Source of the DNA: Caprimulgus europaeus
Lineage: Eukaryota > Chordata > Aves > Caprimulgiformes > Caprimulgidae
Assembly: GCA_907165065.1 (NCBI GenBank)
Contig: OU015527.1
Location: forward strand, 17,311,686-17,375,685
Direction of reading: 5' to 3'
DNA: 64,000 nt
Each line of letters begins with the position of its first letter. The stretch's first letter is position 1. Position numbers and translations under genes: made by a program. A model generated the notes under the pieces. It did not search any database and was not told where the DNA came from. It saw nothing but the letters and a program-made list of their open reading frames with translations. This document shows positions 38,396 to 51,318 of the stretch, piece after piece.

Positions 38396-38922
38396 GTTAG
38401 AACGAGTCCAGAGGAGGCCACGAGGATGATCCGAGGGCTGCAGCACCTCTCCTGTGAGGACAGGCTGAGAGAGTTGGGGCTGTTCAGCCTGGAGAAGAGA
38501 ATGCTCTGGGGAGATCTTATAGTGGCCTTCCAGTACCTGAAGGGGCTACAAGACAGCTGGGGAGGGACTTTTTAGAAAGCAGGTAGTGATAGAACAAGGA
38601 GAAATGGGTTTAAACTGGAAGAGGGGAGGTTTAGATTAGATATGAGGAAGAAATTCTTTCCTGTGAGGGTGGTGGGACACTGGAACAGTTTACCCAAGGA
38701 AGTTGTGGATGCCCGCTCCCTGAAAGCGTTTAAGACCAGGTTGGACAAGGCTTTGAGCAACCTGGTCTAGTGGAAGGTATCCCTGCTCATGGCAGGGGGG
38801 GTTGGAACTACATGATCTTTAAGCTCCCTTCCAAACCACACCATTCTATGATTCTATGATTCTATGATTCTATGATTCTATGATTCTATGATTCTATGAT
38901 TCTATGATTCTATGATTCTATG
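38396..38922 (+). mobile_element. CR1 LINE 3' end, (ATTCTATG) subfamily
   Basis: The fragment starts at a CR1 block resembling AACGAGTCCAGAGGAGGCCA, passes through the coding-end region (CTGTTCAGCCTGGAGAAGAG-like) and the 3' UTR with GGTTGGAACTACATGATCTT, and ends in octamers. It is only about 0.5 kb, so it is strongly 5'-truncated. The octamer is ATTCTATG, not the ATTCTGTG seen in the copies at 32.5 and 39.1 kb, and the 3' UTR text also differs, so this is a different CR1 subfamily. Confidence 0.93.
38843..38922 (+). repeat. (ATTCTATG)10 octamer array at CR1 3' end
   Basis: Ten perfect tandem copies of the CR1 terminal octamer, 80 bp. Typical CR1 copies, including the neighbours here, have two to four, so the array has expanded either at insertion or afterwards by slippage. 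Confidence 0.97.
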
Positions 38923-39070
38923 TTTTGAAGTAAGAAAGACATAATGATGCCCAAAGGACAACTGGAAAGCCTAAAGCTGAGCAGGTACTTAGATTTTTGC
39001 CAGACTGAGAATTTGATGCCCAGTTACACTACTGAAGTGTAAGGATTTATATGGAAATATAATTTGAGGC
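38923..39070. other. Spacer between two CR1 copies
   Basis: 148 bp of unique sequence separates two CR1 3' ends inserted in the same orientation. Confidence 0.6.
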
Positions 39071-39259
39071 TGACAGAGCACTGAAACAGGCTGCCCAGAG
39101 AGGTTGTGGAGTCTCCTTCTCTGGAGACATTCAAAACTCTCCTCAATGCCTTCCTTTGTAATCTCATCTAGGTGTTCCTGCTCCGGCAGGGGGATTGGAC
39201 TAGGTGATCTTTCAAGGTCCCTTCCAATCCCTAACATTCTGTGATTCTGTGATTCTGTG
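39071..39259 (+). mobile_element. Short CR1 LINE 3' end, (ATTCTGTG) subfamily
   Basis: About 190 bp of CR1 3' sequence: the CACTGAAACAGGCTGCCCAG block, the GAGACATTCAAAAC block, the GGGGATTGGACTAGGTGATC-like block and three terminal ATTCTGTG octamers. It matches the 3' end of the copy at 34.1-34.25 kb closely, so it belongs to the same or a sister subfamily. It contains no complete coding sequence. Confidence 0.92.
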
Positions 39260-42200
39260 TGAAATATAGGGAAGTGGATAAAAGAGCTGAAGTATTTCAA
39301 TAGTAAGATGAAATATATAATTCTCTTAACTGTGTTTCTGTCCGACGTAATTCATCTCCCAGTCCAAATCTGAGCGTATTCCTACTCAGATCCCCGATAA
39401 TAAATAAAAATTTAAGCATATTAATATATATCTTTAGGGTCAAGTAACCCCTTTCCAATCACTTTAATTAGCAAATAATTCTCTTATTGATTTACTTTTA
39501 GAATTGCTTTCTCATTTCTCCTTCCATTTTCATTAAATCAAAAATATATCCTATCAGGATTGAAAATTTCCAATTTAGCACTTTTTTGACATCTTATTCT
39601 GTAGCTTAATCTTTTCCTAGTTTCCTTTAAATGCTATTTAATTCCAAGTAATTAGATGGATACCACATTCTACATCTTCCTGCATCTGAAAGGATGTTTT
39701 CAGACTAGCTTGCAGTAGTCATGTGGGGTAAAATAGTGCTTTTGACCATATAAATTTATATCAAGCTAACATGTTTTAACAAGTTACCAGTACTCAGATG
39801 AAAACTATCACAGATTACATGTAATATAATATGTGAAGAAGTACAAGGATGTTTTCCATAACAAAGACAAAGAAAGACAAAGTGTGCTGATATAACTTTG
39901 AATGTGAGGAGGCCACTCATTACCATATACTGTTGTCTGAAAGACGAACATAAGGTGACTCATTGCAAGTCTGTTTTCTTCAACTGTTTTTCCAGGGACA
40001 TCTCTGTCATTGGCAGTACCAGCTTCAGCACTTGCCTAGTCACTTTTTCCTAGCTAAAAAACTCTTGTTCATCACATACCCCTCCAATAAAGCACAGCTT
40101 AGAAGGTACTGTGTTGAAAAAGATTGACAAGATGATGTGGACAAGGAAAGGGGAGTATTACTTTCAGCAGTAACAGTTTAGGAGAAATGTCAATAAGATT
40201 ACAGCCTCAGTGTGGCTAACATGAAAATAAGTCAGCCTATAAGTGAGCAATTAATTTTCATTATGTCTATTCTATTATTAAAGCTTTAGCTGACATGCTT
40301 GCTCTTCATGACATATGTCCATGTATGTAATAAAGAATAGAATTTATAATACAGTCTGAAAAGGAGTATTCCATTTTGTAGTGCAACAGTCATAGCAGAA
40401 AAGTAATTTAATTCCATAATCTGCATAGAGAAGGTAATGGCAACTGTGGTAAAAATATATATTCAGATCATAGATCTTTGCAAGACTTCAATATAGGATA
40501 GCAGGCCTTTGTCAGGAGTCCTGTATTTTTTCACATGTAATGATATCTGCTCATTTAAGTTTCTGTATTACTACAACAGCAGTTACCGGACCTTCCACTC
40601 TGAACAAGAAATATGTGCAACCAGGTTTTATGCAATGCTTTCACCACCTTAGTCCTGTCATTTCAGTCTCTCAGTTAAAGGGAACTTCTGAGAAAGTAAC
40701 ATATTGTGGTATCCCTCTTTCATGAGGTGGGGATCTATTTAATTTTTAACTATTTCACCTTTCCTCACTCTCTTTTGTTGGGTGTCTACTAGAGAAAATA
40801 TATCAACTTGCCTTTAACATCAGTGGTTGCTAAAATACTGTTGGGGCTTGTAAAATCATGCTGAAAAAATAATTTATTTTAAATCAAGACATGTTCCCCA
40901 AGTCACCACAAGCAGACTGGCTGTAATTATGTTGTATTTTACAACAGCTTTCCATGTACAGAAAAAAAATTAAATTATCTAAAAAATATACTTATATATG
41001 TAAAATGTGTGCAGGTACATAGTGGTTCGAGTCTCGTAATAAAGACAGTTCCCCTGGTTGTTCCTCCATGCAATGCAAATTGTTTATTTAGCCAAACTCA
41101 TCGTGAGTCATGCAGAGTAGAATGTATATCACATGATGCTTCATCTCCTCTCATGCCTATACTGGTGAACTATGACATAATCAACTATTTAAAGTATTTT
41201 CTCTATTTTGATCATTAGTATAAAATTCAGTCCTCCTATCTCATGCATCTGAGCACTACACAGGTCCCTAATGAGGCAGTCTTCTTAAGAAGAGTTCTGG
41301 AAAAATCAGTGGAGAGACATGTTGCTGGAGCACACTAGAAAGAGATCTGCTGTCATTAATTTGAGCTCCCAAACTCTTTTACTGAAGAGAATGGATTCTT
41401 CATCAGAGAGTTTCCAAGATGTCCAGTATCTTTGCTCTGAGTAGAGATGGAATTAGTTCCTTTAATGGAACTGCTTCCTTGTGCAGGTGAATGTTTCTCA
41501 TATGTCTTACATGATATCTGGTTCTCTGCATGTTTTTCTAGGGTAATTGAAGTAGGCAGACAGCGTTTCATTTTTAAGTTCCTCCCTTGGAAACTCAAAA
41601 AAGCTGAAAGCTGAGATTCTGCTTAATAACAGAGAAACTTGTTTACATCCCACCCCTCCTCACTCTCTCATATCCATACATCCACCCTACCTTTACTCAC
41701 TCCCTGTGACACATTTGTTCCTCCGGGAAGTAGGAACCAGTTCCTGAATTTAGGGCTTAAAATAGTGCTGTCTGACAAACATTTAGATGACTGAAGTTGT
41801 AAGTATGTAAATTACTGAAGAGTAGAGGAAACATCCTTTAATTCTAGATTGATTATAAGAATATACACAGATTTTTCCACAATTAAACCTTAAAATTTGT
41901 TGTTCATTTTGTTGCTCTGGCAGTAACAATCTAATGAAAAGGAGAAAACTAATAAGGGCAGACAGGGTTTGCACTAGGAGAGAAAAGTGGAAGAATAGTC
42001 AAATTTACATCAGAAGAAATTATTTTCAACTGATGTAGTTGTGTGTTGCTCTGAAGTCCATCGTCACTGAGATATAGCCATTTAGCCTATTTAAAAAATG
42101 AATTAAAAATCTCAGAAAATGATTTGCTAGAGCATAAGATGTATTTTCCCCTTTAAAATCCTGTAAGGGAAAAAAAAAATGAGACAGAAGGCTACTGAAT

Positions 42201-43850
42201 ATGTTTGGTGCAGTGTGCTGTGTCTCTCCAACGTGTAGCATGAGTAATGTAAGGTTACTGCAGTAAGTACACATTTCTTATTGGATATCAGAGAAAATAG
42301 GTGTGTAAAATACATGTAATTTGATAGCACATACATCACCACTGCCCCTGGGAGTACTGAATCATAAGGCTACATATTTAGCACAGTAAAAGGATATTTC
42401 TCACCTTTCTCTGAGAAAAATCTATGGAAATGAGTGGGAAATGGGAGAGAAAGCTTATAAATCAAGTATCAAAACAACAGGCAAACTGTAGAGTTGCTGC
42501 AGAGACAAAATGTGTATCCACTTTTTTATTCCATGACATTTTATTTTAAGTGCCCCTCTCCCCACAATGTTTTTAGTACCAGGGTTAAATTACAGTAGCA
42601 CTCTTATGGAAATACATGTGAGATTCACATGAATACCAAGTACATTCATTATGATCAGTGCTGAATTACAAATGAGAATAGCTTCTCTTTTTTTTTTTTT
42701 CATCTCTGTGTTAACCTCCAAGGCAAGTCAACACATTTCAAACATCCTAGTCTGATTTTAATTTGGAAAAAAGTTTTAAATATACCATTGCCAAGTCAGA
42801 TCTACTCAAAGCTGTGAGGAATGAAGGCAAGGAGGAGGAGGGGAGGTAGGATTGCCACAACAAGAAAACACTGTGAGAGAAAGAGGTGAAAATGAGAGCT
42901 AACATCAGCTCCTCCTGGGTCTGCTGTAACGAGCAGACGAATGGTATATACTCATGGTGCGTATTCATTCTGCAGCAAGGGGCTGCCAGCAAGAGCCTTC
43001 CTATATCTGTTTGGAAATACAGTACTAGCCTTCCTCTATTCAGATGCTTTGAAATAAAAAAGAACTGCTGATAAACAGTGCTTTGGGCATTTGACACAGA
43101 TTTTTTGATTTAGTTACTCAGGCAGTGTAAAATGAACAAATTATGAATCTGCTACAAAGGAGTCTTGATCCTAGCTTGCTAAAATGTCAGGATTTATAAA
43201 ATTAGAGGGTTTTTTTGTTCTTTCCTTTCTTTCTCCTGATTGTTTAAAAACAAAAAAGTCTCTTCCTATATTTTCATACTGACAAATGGATGTTTTCTGC
43301 AGTTTCTGAATTGTCATTGTATAGATGCATGTCGGTGCATGAAAAGGACATTGCCATCACATGTTCCAAATATATTTACATCTTCACCATCTACACTTAT
43401 ATTGTGTAGCTCCTATCTCTAGATATGTGCTTTATATCGTGAAATGTAAAAATTTTCTTTCAAAATGTTTTACAGGATTTGTTTTTTCCCCAGGAAGATT
43501 CCACTGTTAATTAAGTTAACTTTTTCTTTTAGTGGAAAAAAAATATATTTGTGTTAGTGAAATGCCCATAAATATGAGAACAAATACTCTGGAGTAGCAC
43601 AACTGTTCTTTTTTTCAAGTACCTTATTATTCAAAAGAACTTTTATAGTGACATATTGTGTATTGGGCACTACTGAGATTATCTGTGGAGTGAAAGTTAC
43701 CTCATGTGCTTTGAAACATGTGTGCTTATGTAAACATTGAAAAGCTGCTCCTTTGAAACCACATCTCACTTAGGAGAGTGAGGAAAATTTGTTAGGCTGC
43801 TAACACAGAGTCAAAACCAGACATCATACAATAGCCCCCAGGACTTACAA
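39260..43850. other. Unique AT-rich noncoding stretch
   Basis: No supported gene. Homopolymer runs such as the T-run near 42690 occur. Frames of up to 116 codons (42747-43097, minus) lack recognisable domains. Confidence 0.55.
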
Positions 43851-43873
43851 TTATTTTTATTTATTTATTTATT
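43851..43873. repeat. (TTTA)n microsatellite
   Basis: About five TTTA units, slightly imperfect at the 5' side. Confidence 0.85.
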
Positions 43874-44887
43874 AATTCAGTGACCCAGATAGATTCAGTG
43901 ATGGAACAGCAAACCATTTCTGAGATGACTAATACTCTAATATATGATTGCAGGATAGCAACTACTTATCCATTACACTGAGATGTTCTGCTATTGCGCC
44001 CAAGTTTAATTATCAGTCTGTCTTAGAAAATCCATTTTTCTCTCTCTTTCTTCAAGAGCAAAATCAAATTTCAGTCACAGTTTGCATTATAATACCTTAT
44101 CATAAATCCAGGGTTTAGGATGAATGATTAGAGACATAGGTGCCTACTGATAGAAAACATTTACAATGTGCAACTGTTCCCCAGTGATTCCAGCTCTGAT
44201 GGAAGAGCACGTGCAAGTGTAGAAGTTCATCACTGTTTCCTGATCTGGCTGTGATAGAGAGGCAGACAGAAAACAGTCTGCTTTTCACCTTCGAGTATCC
44301 CACTTACAAGCAGCCTTAAAATCTCACAACAATGTAGCCATAAAGGTACAAGGACTTTTCAAAAATGTTCCAAGTAAAGGGTCAGTGGAGCCAGTGAATA
44401 AATTTAGTGTGATTTTAATGAATGAGATCCTGGCTGTGTCCCACCTGCTCATTCTTTTGGATGATCAAGCCCCTGCTCACACATATGAAGAACAGAAAGG
44501 AACTTGTTCTCTATGTATTTTTTTTATGTGGTGCATATGTATGAACAGTGCAGAGGAAGGGCACAGCATGGATTGCAGATCAAAGCAACATATTTTTTTT
44601 TCCCATTTTTTAATGAATACTGTGCTTTCAGTAGGTGCTGGATTGGCAGTCTCGGAGGCTGTGTTTCTCATTCAGTGAGGGGAGAGGCACAAAGGACACA
44701 GTGGAAACAGAAGCTTCCTGTGCCAAAGGTTTCTGGCCTAGGTGGGAAGGACTGTGTTTACAGTTGCCGTGGCAGGCAGCCTCCACAACTCTCTATTTAT
44801 TTGCCTTGTCCAGCTGTGGAGTAGGGTAATAATTCCTAAGGTAGGGTACAGCTTCTAAGGTTTTTCTCTTTCCTCTGTGCATGTAGC
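43874..44887. other. Unique noncoding stretch
   Basis: Overlapping frames at 44385-44829 occupy three frames on the + strand plus one on the minus strand, with no domain. 44640-44800 is somewhat GC-richer than its surroundings. No repeat is recognised. Confidence 0.5.

Positions 44888-44945
<58 letters not shown>
44888..44945. repeat. (GATA)n tetranucleotide microsatellite
   Basis: An uninterrupted 58-bp array of AGAT/GATA, about 14 copies. Each unit is a GATA-factor core, and such arrays are typically length-polymorphic. Confidence 0.98.
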
Positions 44946-47900
44946 GGTGTGTTTATGTTACTACCTGCAGATAGCCCCAGAAGCCACTACACCATACATG
45001 GACAACATACAGTTAATATCAGAAGTGATTTGTAGCTAAAACTTTTCACTTCTTATTATCTGTCACCTATATATTTCAATGCCTTTAGGAGCCCTGAAAC
45101 ATGCTGCCATAGCAGAGAGGTTATAGAACAGACAGCAGGTTTTACATCCATGCATTTTATTCACATATCCACACTTTTAGAAACTCAGATGCAATGGATT
45201 TTTGTGTGGGTATGCTGTGAAAATAACTGTTAATAGGACTTTCTGTTCTCATGATGTGCTTAGTACTTCAACAAATAAGGAGGCCCAGCAACTTATTTTA
45301 CATAATAAAATACAATATTTGGTCTGCTAGCTATTTCACCAAAGGAAGCGAATGTTTTATGCATGTTATCAGAGAATGACAATGACTTCCAAATCATTAA
45401 TAAATAGTTAATCCACTGAAGTTATGGATTGTGGTGATTGTCTGCTGTACCCTTTCATGATTAGGTTGCAAACATTCTAGCAATGGCTAGATGATTTATT
45501 AAGCAGCACACCCAAACTGCTAGGTTTTCAAATTCAGAAGTGTGCAATATAGTCTGAAGGTAAAACTTCAGAAAAGCTTGCTGTCTTTATTAAAGGAAAA
45601 CTGTTTCAGTGGACTACGAGGCAGTAAGAAACTTGATTGTCTGCAGTCCTTGGAGCATCACAGCCTAAACATTCTTTCCTTGCATCTTTGCTGTCCTGAG
45701 ATGGCCGTCGAGTGTCTTGACCTCCACTGGTGATTAGAATGATTTCTAATTTGCACTAAATGTTGTTCATAGTGCTGTCTGCAGCTGTTACTGCTGGATA
45801 AAACATCAACTGCAATGGTCATACCACTCACTCTTTTGGTCTCCTGCCTCTTTGCAGTCACCTAAGAAGATAAATTTTGCCATCTTTAAATCTCAGCAGA
45901 GAAGGTCTGTTACCAAATTTATACCAGTCCCTTCCACACAAGATATAAATGGTAAATCACAGTCAAGTGCTTTCAATGCAGGAAAGATCCCTTTGAGAAC
46001 TGGCCTGTGAAATGAAACCTGCAGATGACTTTGACTACAGCTTCTTCCTTGTATTTAAATTGTCATGCTTGCTTCATTTATTCTGAACACATCTCCAGGG
46101 CAGCTGGGAACAAACTGATGAACAGGTCTGTGAATGCTGTGAAGAAGGATTGACATTTTAAAGGTAAACATTGAGACTTTTCATCCAGAAGATGCAACAG
46201 CTGCTACAGATACTGATATAACTTCTGACAGATAGTGATGAGTGATACATAATGTCAGTTCAAGATGAAAGGCTACAGCTTAGTTAAAAGCAATCCACTG
46301 AATATGAACCATAAGGCTGGACCCAGATGCCCTGAATCTCTTGTTCTGGAAAAATGACCTACTTAAATGCTAAGAATGACATCAAATAGTCTGTTGGATT
46401 TCAGGACAATTTGTGACCCGGTCCTCCCCTCTATTATGAGGACTGTTTTAAACGCAGAATTGCTGCTGAAACGGTTGCTCAAGCAATAGTTTACCAAGCG
46501 GGTCTAGTTTGAGAACATTATACTCCAGCCAAGCCCCTGAATTCCTCCTATCCCCTATAAATAGAATCCTGCAGAAGCATCATGCAGGTGGCACAGCTCC
46601 TCTGCCAGGTGAAGACAAATCACATCTGTGTGTACAGAGCTCCAGAAACATCACTAGTCACTGTTGCAACAAAGGTTCCAGTTAGTTTTCATTTTATACC
46701 ACACATTTTTCCCAGTTTCAATTAGTGTGTAATCATATCTTTTTTCTCTTTTTAAGGTACAGACACCACACCAAAAAAAAAACCCAAGTTAAATTAAACA
46801 ATAAGCAGTGGAAAATGTAAATCTCACATCGCTGTGATACAGCTGGGAGGTTGCTTTTATCTTTTGAATCTAATCACATTTTGTATTATTTGCCCTTCTC
46901 ATTTATGGACATTCAAATTTTTTTATTCTCCAATAAATTTAAATTAACTTTTTTACCAAAGTGTGAATCAAATATCAGGAAAATTTAGCTATTATCGATG
47001 TGAGCACGAACTAATAATTTAAAAAGGATTACTTGAATACATAGTTTACTCAGTTCATGGGGTGTTTTCTTAACCTTTGACACCAGTGTTTAACATGAAG
47101 TATTTCATGAAAGCTTCCAAAAGGAGAACTAACCATCAGTAAATGTCTTTGATTTAAAAGTATATGGGTTCAAAGGACAGCAGTACTTAAATAATGAGTA
47201 GCATTTTAAATCATTAACCACAGCATGTTTTAGAGGGAAATTTCTTTTTCGTGTTAATATTAGTGATTGCGTAATATTTTCCAGGCTTTGGTGTCTGCTT
47301 CCCAAATATTTCTGTTAAGATCAATAAATCTCTGATTCATGAGCAATATATGCTATGCTCTTTCATATGAAGTCTTCAATTTATTATTCTTTCTGTTTCT
47401 GTTAAGTCTCCTATGAATGAACAACTCCATCACTCCAAAAACCTTGTAGAGAGAGACAGATTTTGCTATGTTTTTTAATTTATTTTTTTTATAAAACACA
47501 AACAGTAAAAATAAGTATTTTATTAATTAGAAGGCAATATTTTTAATGTTTCCAGGAAGTTAAAATAGTTTAACTCTCCCTTGGAGATCCCATAGCTAAT
47601 GTCTACAAGACTCTCTAATATTTTGATCTATTAATAGAGAACAAATAATACTTCAGCAAGTGAAAGAATAAAGTTGCTATCTGGAAGGAGCAATATTTTC
47701 AAGTCTCTCCTAATTTCTTACTTTAATTTTTGCTTGCTTACTTTCTTGATTTTCTCTTGCTTTCTCTATTTTTTTTTATGTATTTATTTTTTTAATACTC
47801 ACATCACTGTGTCAAGTTTAGAGAGCAGCTGGCACCATCAAAGCTTTTCAGTCTCATTTTGTGGCTTTTTCCTATCTCCACTCTTGACACTGATCAGTAC

Positions 47901-49114
47901 ATCAAATGTTTGGTTGTGAAACAACCATAATGGTTTTTGAACTGTGTGCAGTCATGAGTATTTCTCCAGAGGGCAAAATTAATTCTACACATAAGCCCCT
48001 CTCCCTCTCTCTGATTTCCCCTGCCTTTTAGCTGTACACTCAGATTGATTCACTGGAAGAATCATTTAAAAATACATTTGATAAAATATTTTTGCAGCAA
48101 CTCCTGTCAGTGATCCAATCAATGCATACCATACATGAATCTTATAACACAATTTCCTCTTTTTTTAAGTAAAAACACACTTTAACATGAAGTGTAGGTA
48201 TTTTAAATGGGCTGTTCTTTCTAGGATCCAATTTTAGAAGCAGATATTTGTGTGCAAATATCAACAGTAGCACGAACTGTATGTTTTTCCCATCATATCC
48301 AACAGGTTCTAAAAATTCAGATTTAAATGACCAGGGCTAAAAAATTCAAAGTTCAACAATCATTAAATATCAAGCACAGACTTCCGGATGGGAGGTAATT
48401 CTGAACACAATAGAATTACCCACATGTGTAAAACTACTTATGTGTATAGGTGTTTTGCAGAATAACAAGCTTCAGGTTGATACTGAACTGCAGCAGTCAA
48501 TAGTTTTGTTATTTCAGTCAATGAGATAGAGGACTGAAGCAATATACTCCTAGTATACTATTAGTACTAAGCTATAGGTACTATTATGTCAAGATCAACA
48601 AGTGATGAACAGTAGAAGTTAATTTTGCAATATACAGAAACCCATATGAAAAAAAGATTTATGTACTTTGCTTGAGTACTGAAAAAAAACCCCAAACAAT
48701 CAAACAGTAGAATGGAAAACTAAAGAAATAAATTAGGAAGCCACCAATGACATGTTTTAGGGAAATAATATGAATAAGTTCCACCAAGGTCAGGGGAAGA
48801 GTACTAATTAGTAAGAATGTGGCTTTCTTATTTGGTAAACCTGAGATTTTCTTATTTAGCAAGTTAGAGGGCTTTGCCAGATAAAACCTGCTGAAATGGG
48901 ATTAGAGTGAAGTAGACGTCATTTTTAAATATATTGCTATTATGGCTAAAGGGCAAATAGTGTTGTTAGGAGAAAAGGGGATCAGGACTAGAAATCAGAC
49001 AGACCTGACACCATGTAGATGAGGATTATAGAAATATAGAGAAAAGCCTTATTTAAGAAGGACCACAAATAGCAAGACAACCCCATAACTTAATAAATTT
49101 ATTTTTGTTTACAG
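44946..49114. other. Unique AT-rich noncoding stretch
   Basis: No supported gene. 45.6-46.6 kb is less AT-rich than the surrounding DNA but has no long open frame. An A10/C3 tract lies at 46770-46787 and an A8/C4 tract at 48681-48697. Confidence 0.5.
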
Positions 49115-49309
49115 GTAGAGTTTCATTATCAGCTGAATAATGTAAATAAATCAGAAATTGCCTATCATTTCACAGAGGACACTGTCGACGTGAACAGTGA
49201 CTTATTAAAGCTGTTTGTAAAGAATACAGAAAGAAGAAAACTACACTTGTAGGTGAGAAAGACTATTGAAAAGGATCATTCCATTAAAAAATAAAAATTG
49301 CCTCAACAT

Positions 49310-49340
49310 CACAGAGGTAGTCCTATGGACTACCTCTGTG
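49310..49340. other. Perfect 14-bp hairpin with 3-nt loop
   Basis: The arms 49310-49323 (CACAGAGGTAGTCC) and 49327-49340 are exact reverse complements around the loop TAT. Beyond a two-base bulge at 49308-49309, CAAC (49304-49307) can pair with GTTG (49341-49344), giving a longer imperfect stem of about 45 nt. It is not low-complexity. It may be a hairpin created by a template-switch mutation or a structured RNA element. Confidence 0.8.
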
Positions 49341-51318
49341 GTTGGGATTTAATAATATTAGTTTCCTAATCCGGATGTGTTCATTCCCACAGGATAATCA
49401 GAGCAGTAAGATAAGATAACATTCTTCCCTAATGACAACTAGACTATACATTAACATAAATCCTTTATTCTTTTTTTCATGCATGCTCTTCATTAATACA
49501 ATGGAGATGAGTAGCTCTGGAAAACAAATTTGCCTTTTCTACACAATAAAAATAGCTGGCATAGATTTTTAATGGAGCTTGAGCATCGCTCATCTCTGAC
49601 TGAGGGTGATTGGTACATGGGTCAGAAATTCAGTCTTCTCAGCTAAGACTGCACCAAAAGATTGTCAGTTGTGAAGGTGCTTATCACTCTTGCCTCAAAA
49701 GAAACTGGCTGAAGCCACCAACTCATTTTAAAGGAGCACAAAACCATCCACAGATGGTAATGACTCTTCGTTCACTGCTGACTTAGACTTGAATCAAACC
49801 AGTGACCCAGAGTGAAAGGCTCCATAAACCCTTAGCAATTCACTGAGCCATTCAGGACTTCAGGGAGAAAGGGAGGGGGGAAAGGAGTCTCAAAAAAGGC
49901 CTAAAATTTACAAAGGATTTACCAGGAGTATGCTAAGATTTATCCTCTTATATACTGGCAGAATTAACTACTTCAGATTCCTTAAGTGAGATCTATTGGT
50001 ACAGAAGAGTAGAATGCAATGACAAATAAATACGCATTGAAGCAAAATAATTTTTTTTAAATTCTCCTTCATTTCATTAGGCAAAGAATTTTCAAGTTAG
50101 TGTCACCCACTTGAAGGATTTAAAATTCTGAAATCCTAAACTTTTCATGTAAAAAGAAAAGGAACTTTTCAAATATAGCTGCATATTGAGTTCACCGTAA
50201 TATATGTGCTATTAGGTGGACTTTTTTCATTTTAGCACTGACATTTGCCATCTGTTTGAGTAGAATATACATGTGTGCATGTGTGTGCGTGGCTGTGTGT
50301 GCATGCTTGTTCACACACCCACATGTAGATGTATCTAACATACCACTGGAAATATAATCATTGGTTTTACTAACGCTGCAAATAACCACAGTTATTATCA
50401 CTCAGTAATATGTAGTATATGTTTTTACCGTTAAGGACTATTTTTTTTTCCTTTTATCGATTCACTATAATTATCAGTTCCCTCTTAGATGCTGATTAAT
50501 ATCTCCTTTTTATAGGAGTTAGTTCTTTTTTTTGTTTCTTATTATTCTAGATGTTCTGCCATTGTAGGCCTTTGTCTATAGTGCAGTACTGTTGGGTTTT
50601 TTTATCCCACTTTATCTAACCTCCACATTTTCTATATTCTTTACATAACTTTTCTGAATTTCACTTAGGGAGAAAAGACTAATTAGGAAACATAAACTTT
50701 GAAATTTGATATTATTTTTAATTCCTGCATTGATTTTTAAAATTATTTGTTTATGGCACTACACTGACAGACATAGAGTTGATGTTGTTAGCACTTAATG
50801 TCTTTCTCACATTTTTTCCTCTCTATTGAAAATTAACTCACAGAATTTTTAGATTTCAAAACCTTGGGCTAGACTAGCATGATCAGTTGCTAAATTATTC
50901 AAACTTGCCAGGCTCTGTGAAAATATACCTGTATTTTGGTTTTAGGGGAAGAAAATTAATGAAGTAATCTAAAAGATATATATACAAAGTATGTATTTCA
51001 CTGGCCATTAAGGTCAAAAGGGTTAAAGTTTCACGTTTTCAACAGTAATATTCAGTGGCAGTCTCTAAAAACTGCAATTCTTGTTTTATGCCTGAGGTAA
51101 CAAAGAAAATCAAACAATTCACTTGATATTTATTCTAGTAAAAGTAAACTACTAACTCCCCTACCTATCCTATAGACCACTATTAATCCTGTCTGCAGGA
51201 TGGTGGTGATTTTGAGTTATGATTGTTAATCATCTTTGAATGCAGCAGTCTCAGACCACTTACACCTCAGTGTATCACATAGTACATTTCGTACCATAGT
51301 CCAAATCTCCAAATAAAA
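49341..51318. other. Unique AT-rich noncoding stretch
   Basis: No supported gene. An imperfect TG/CA-rich tract lies at 50268-50330 (alternating purine-pyrimidine, with a terminal ACATGT inverted repeat). Confidence 0.5.

Noticed and set aside
38843-38922. Regular 8-bp repeats that might suggest a CRISPR-like array
   Set aside because: There are no spacers; these are the known CR1 3' terminal octamers.
41024-41034. GGTTCGAGTCT resembling a tRNA B-box
   Set aside because: The flanks do not form a T-arm stem, no A-box or acceptor stem lies at tRNA spacing, and no cloverleaf can be drawn.
49590-49870. Possible tRNA-derived SINE text (GAATCAAACCAGTGACCCAG region)
   Set aside because: The resemblance to a degraded tRNA-SINE head is too loose, and no tail or flanking duplication is visible.
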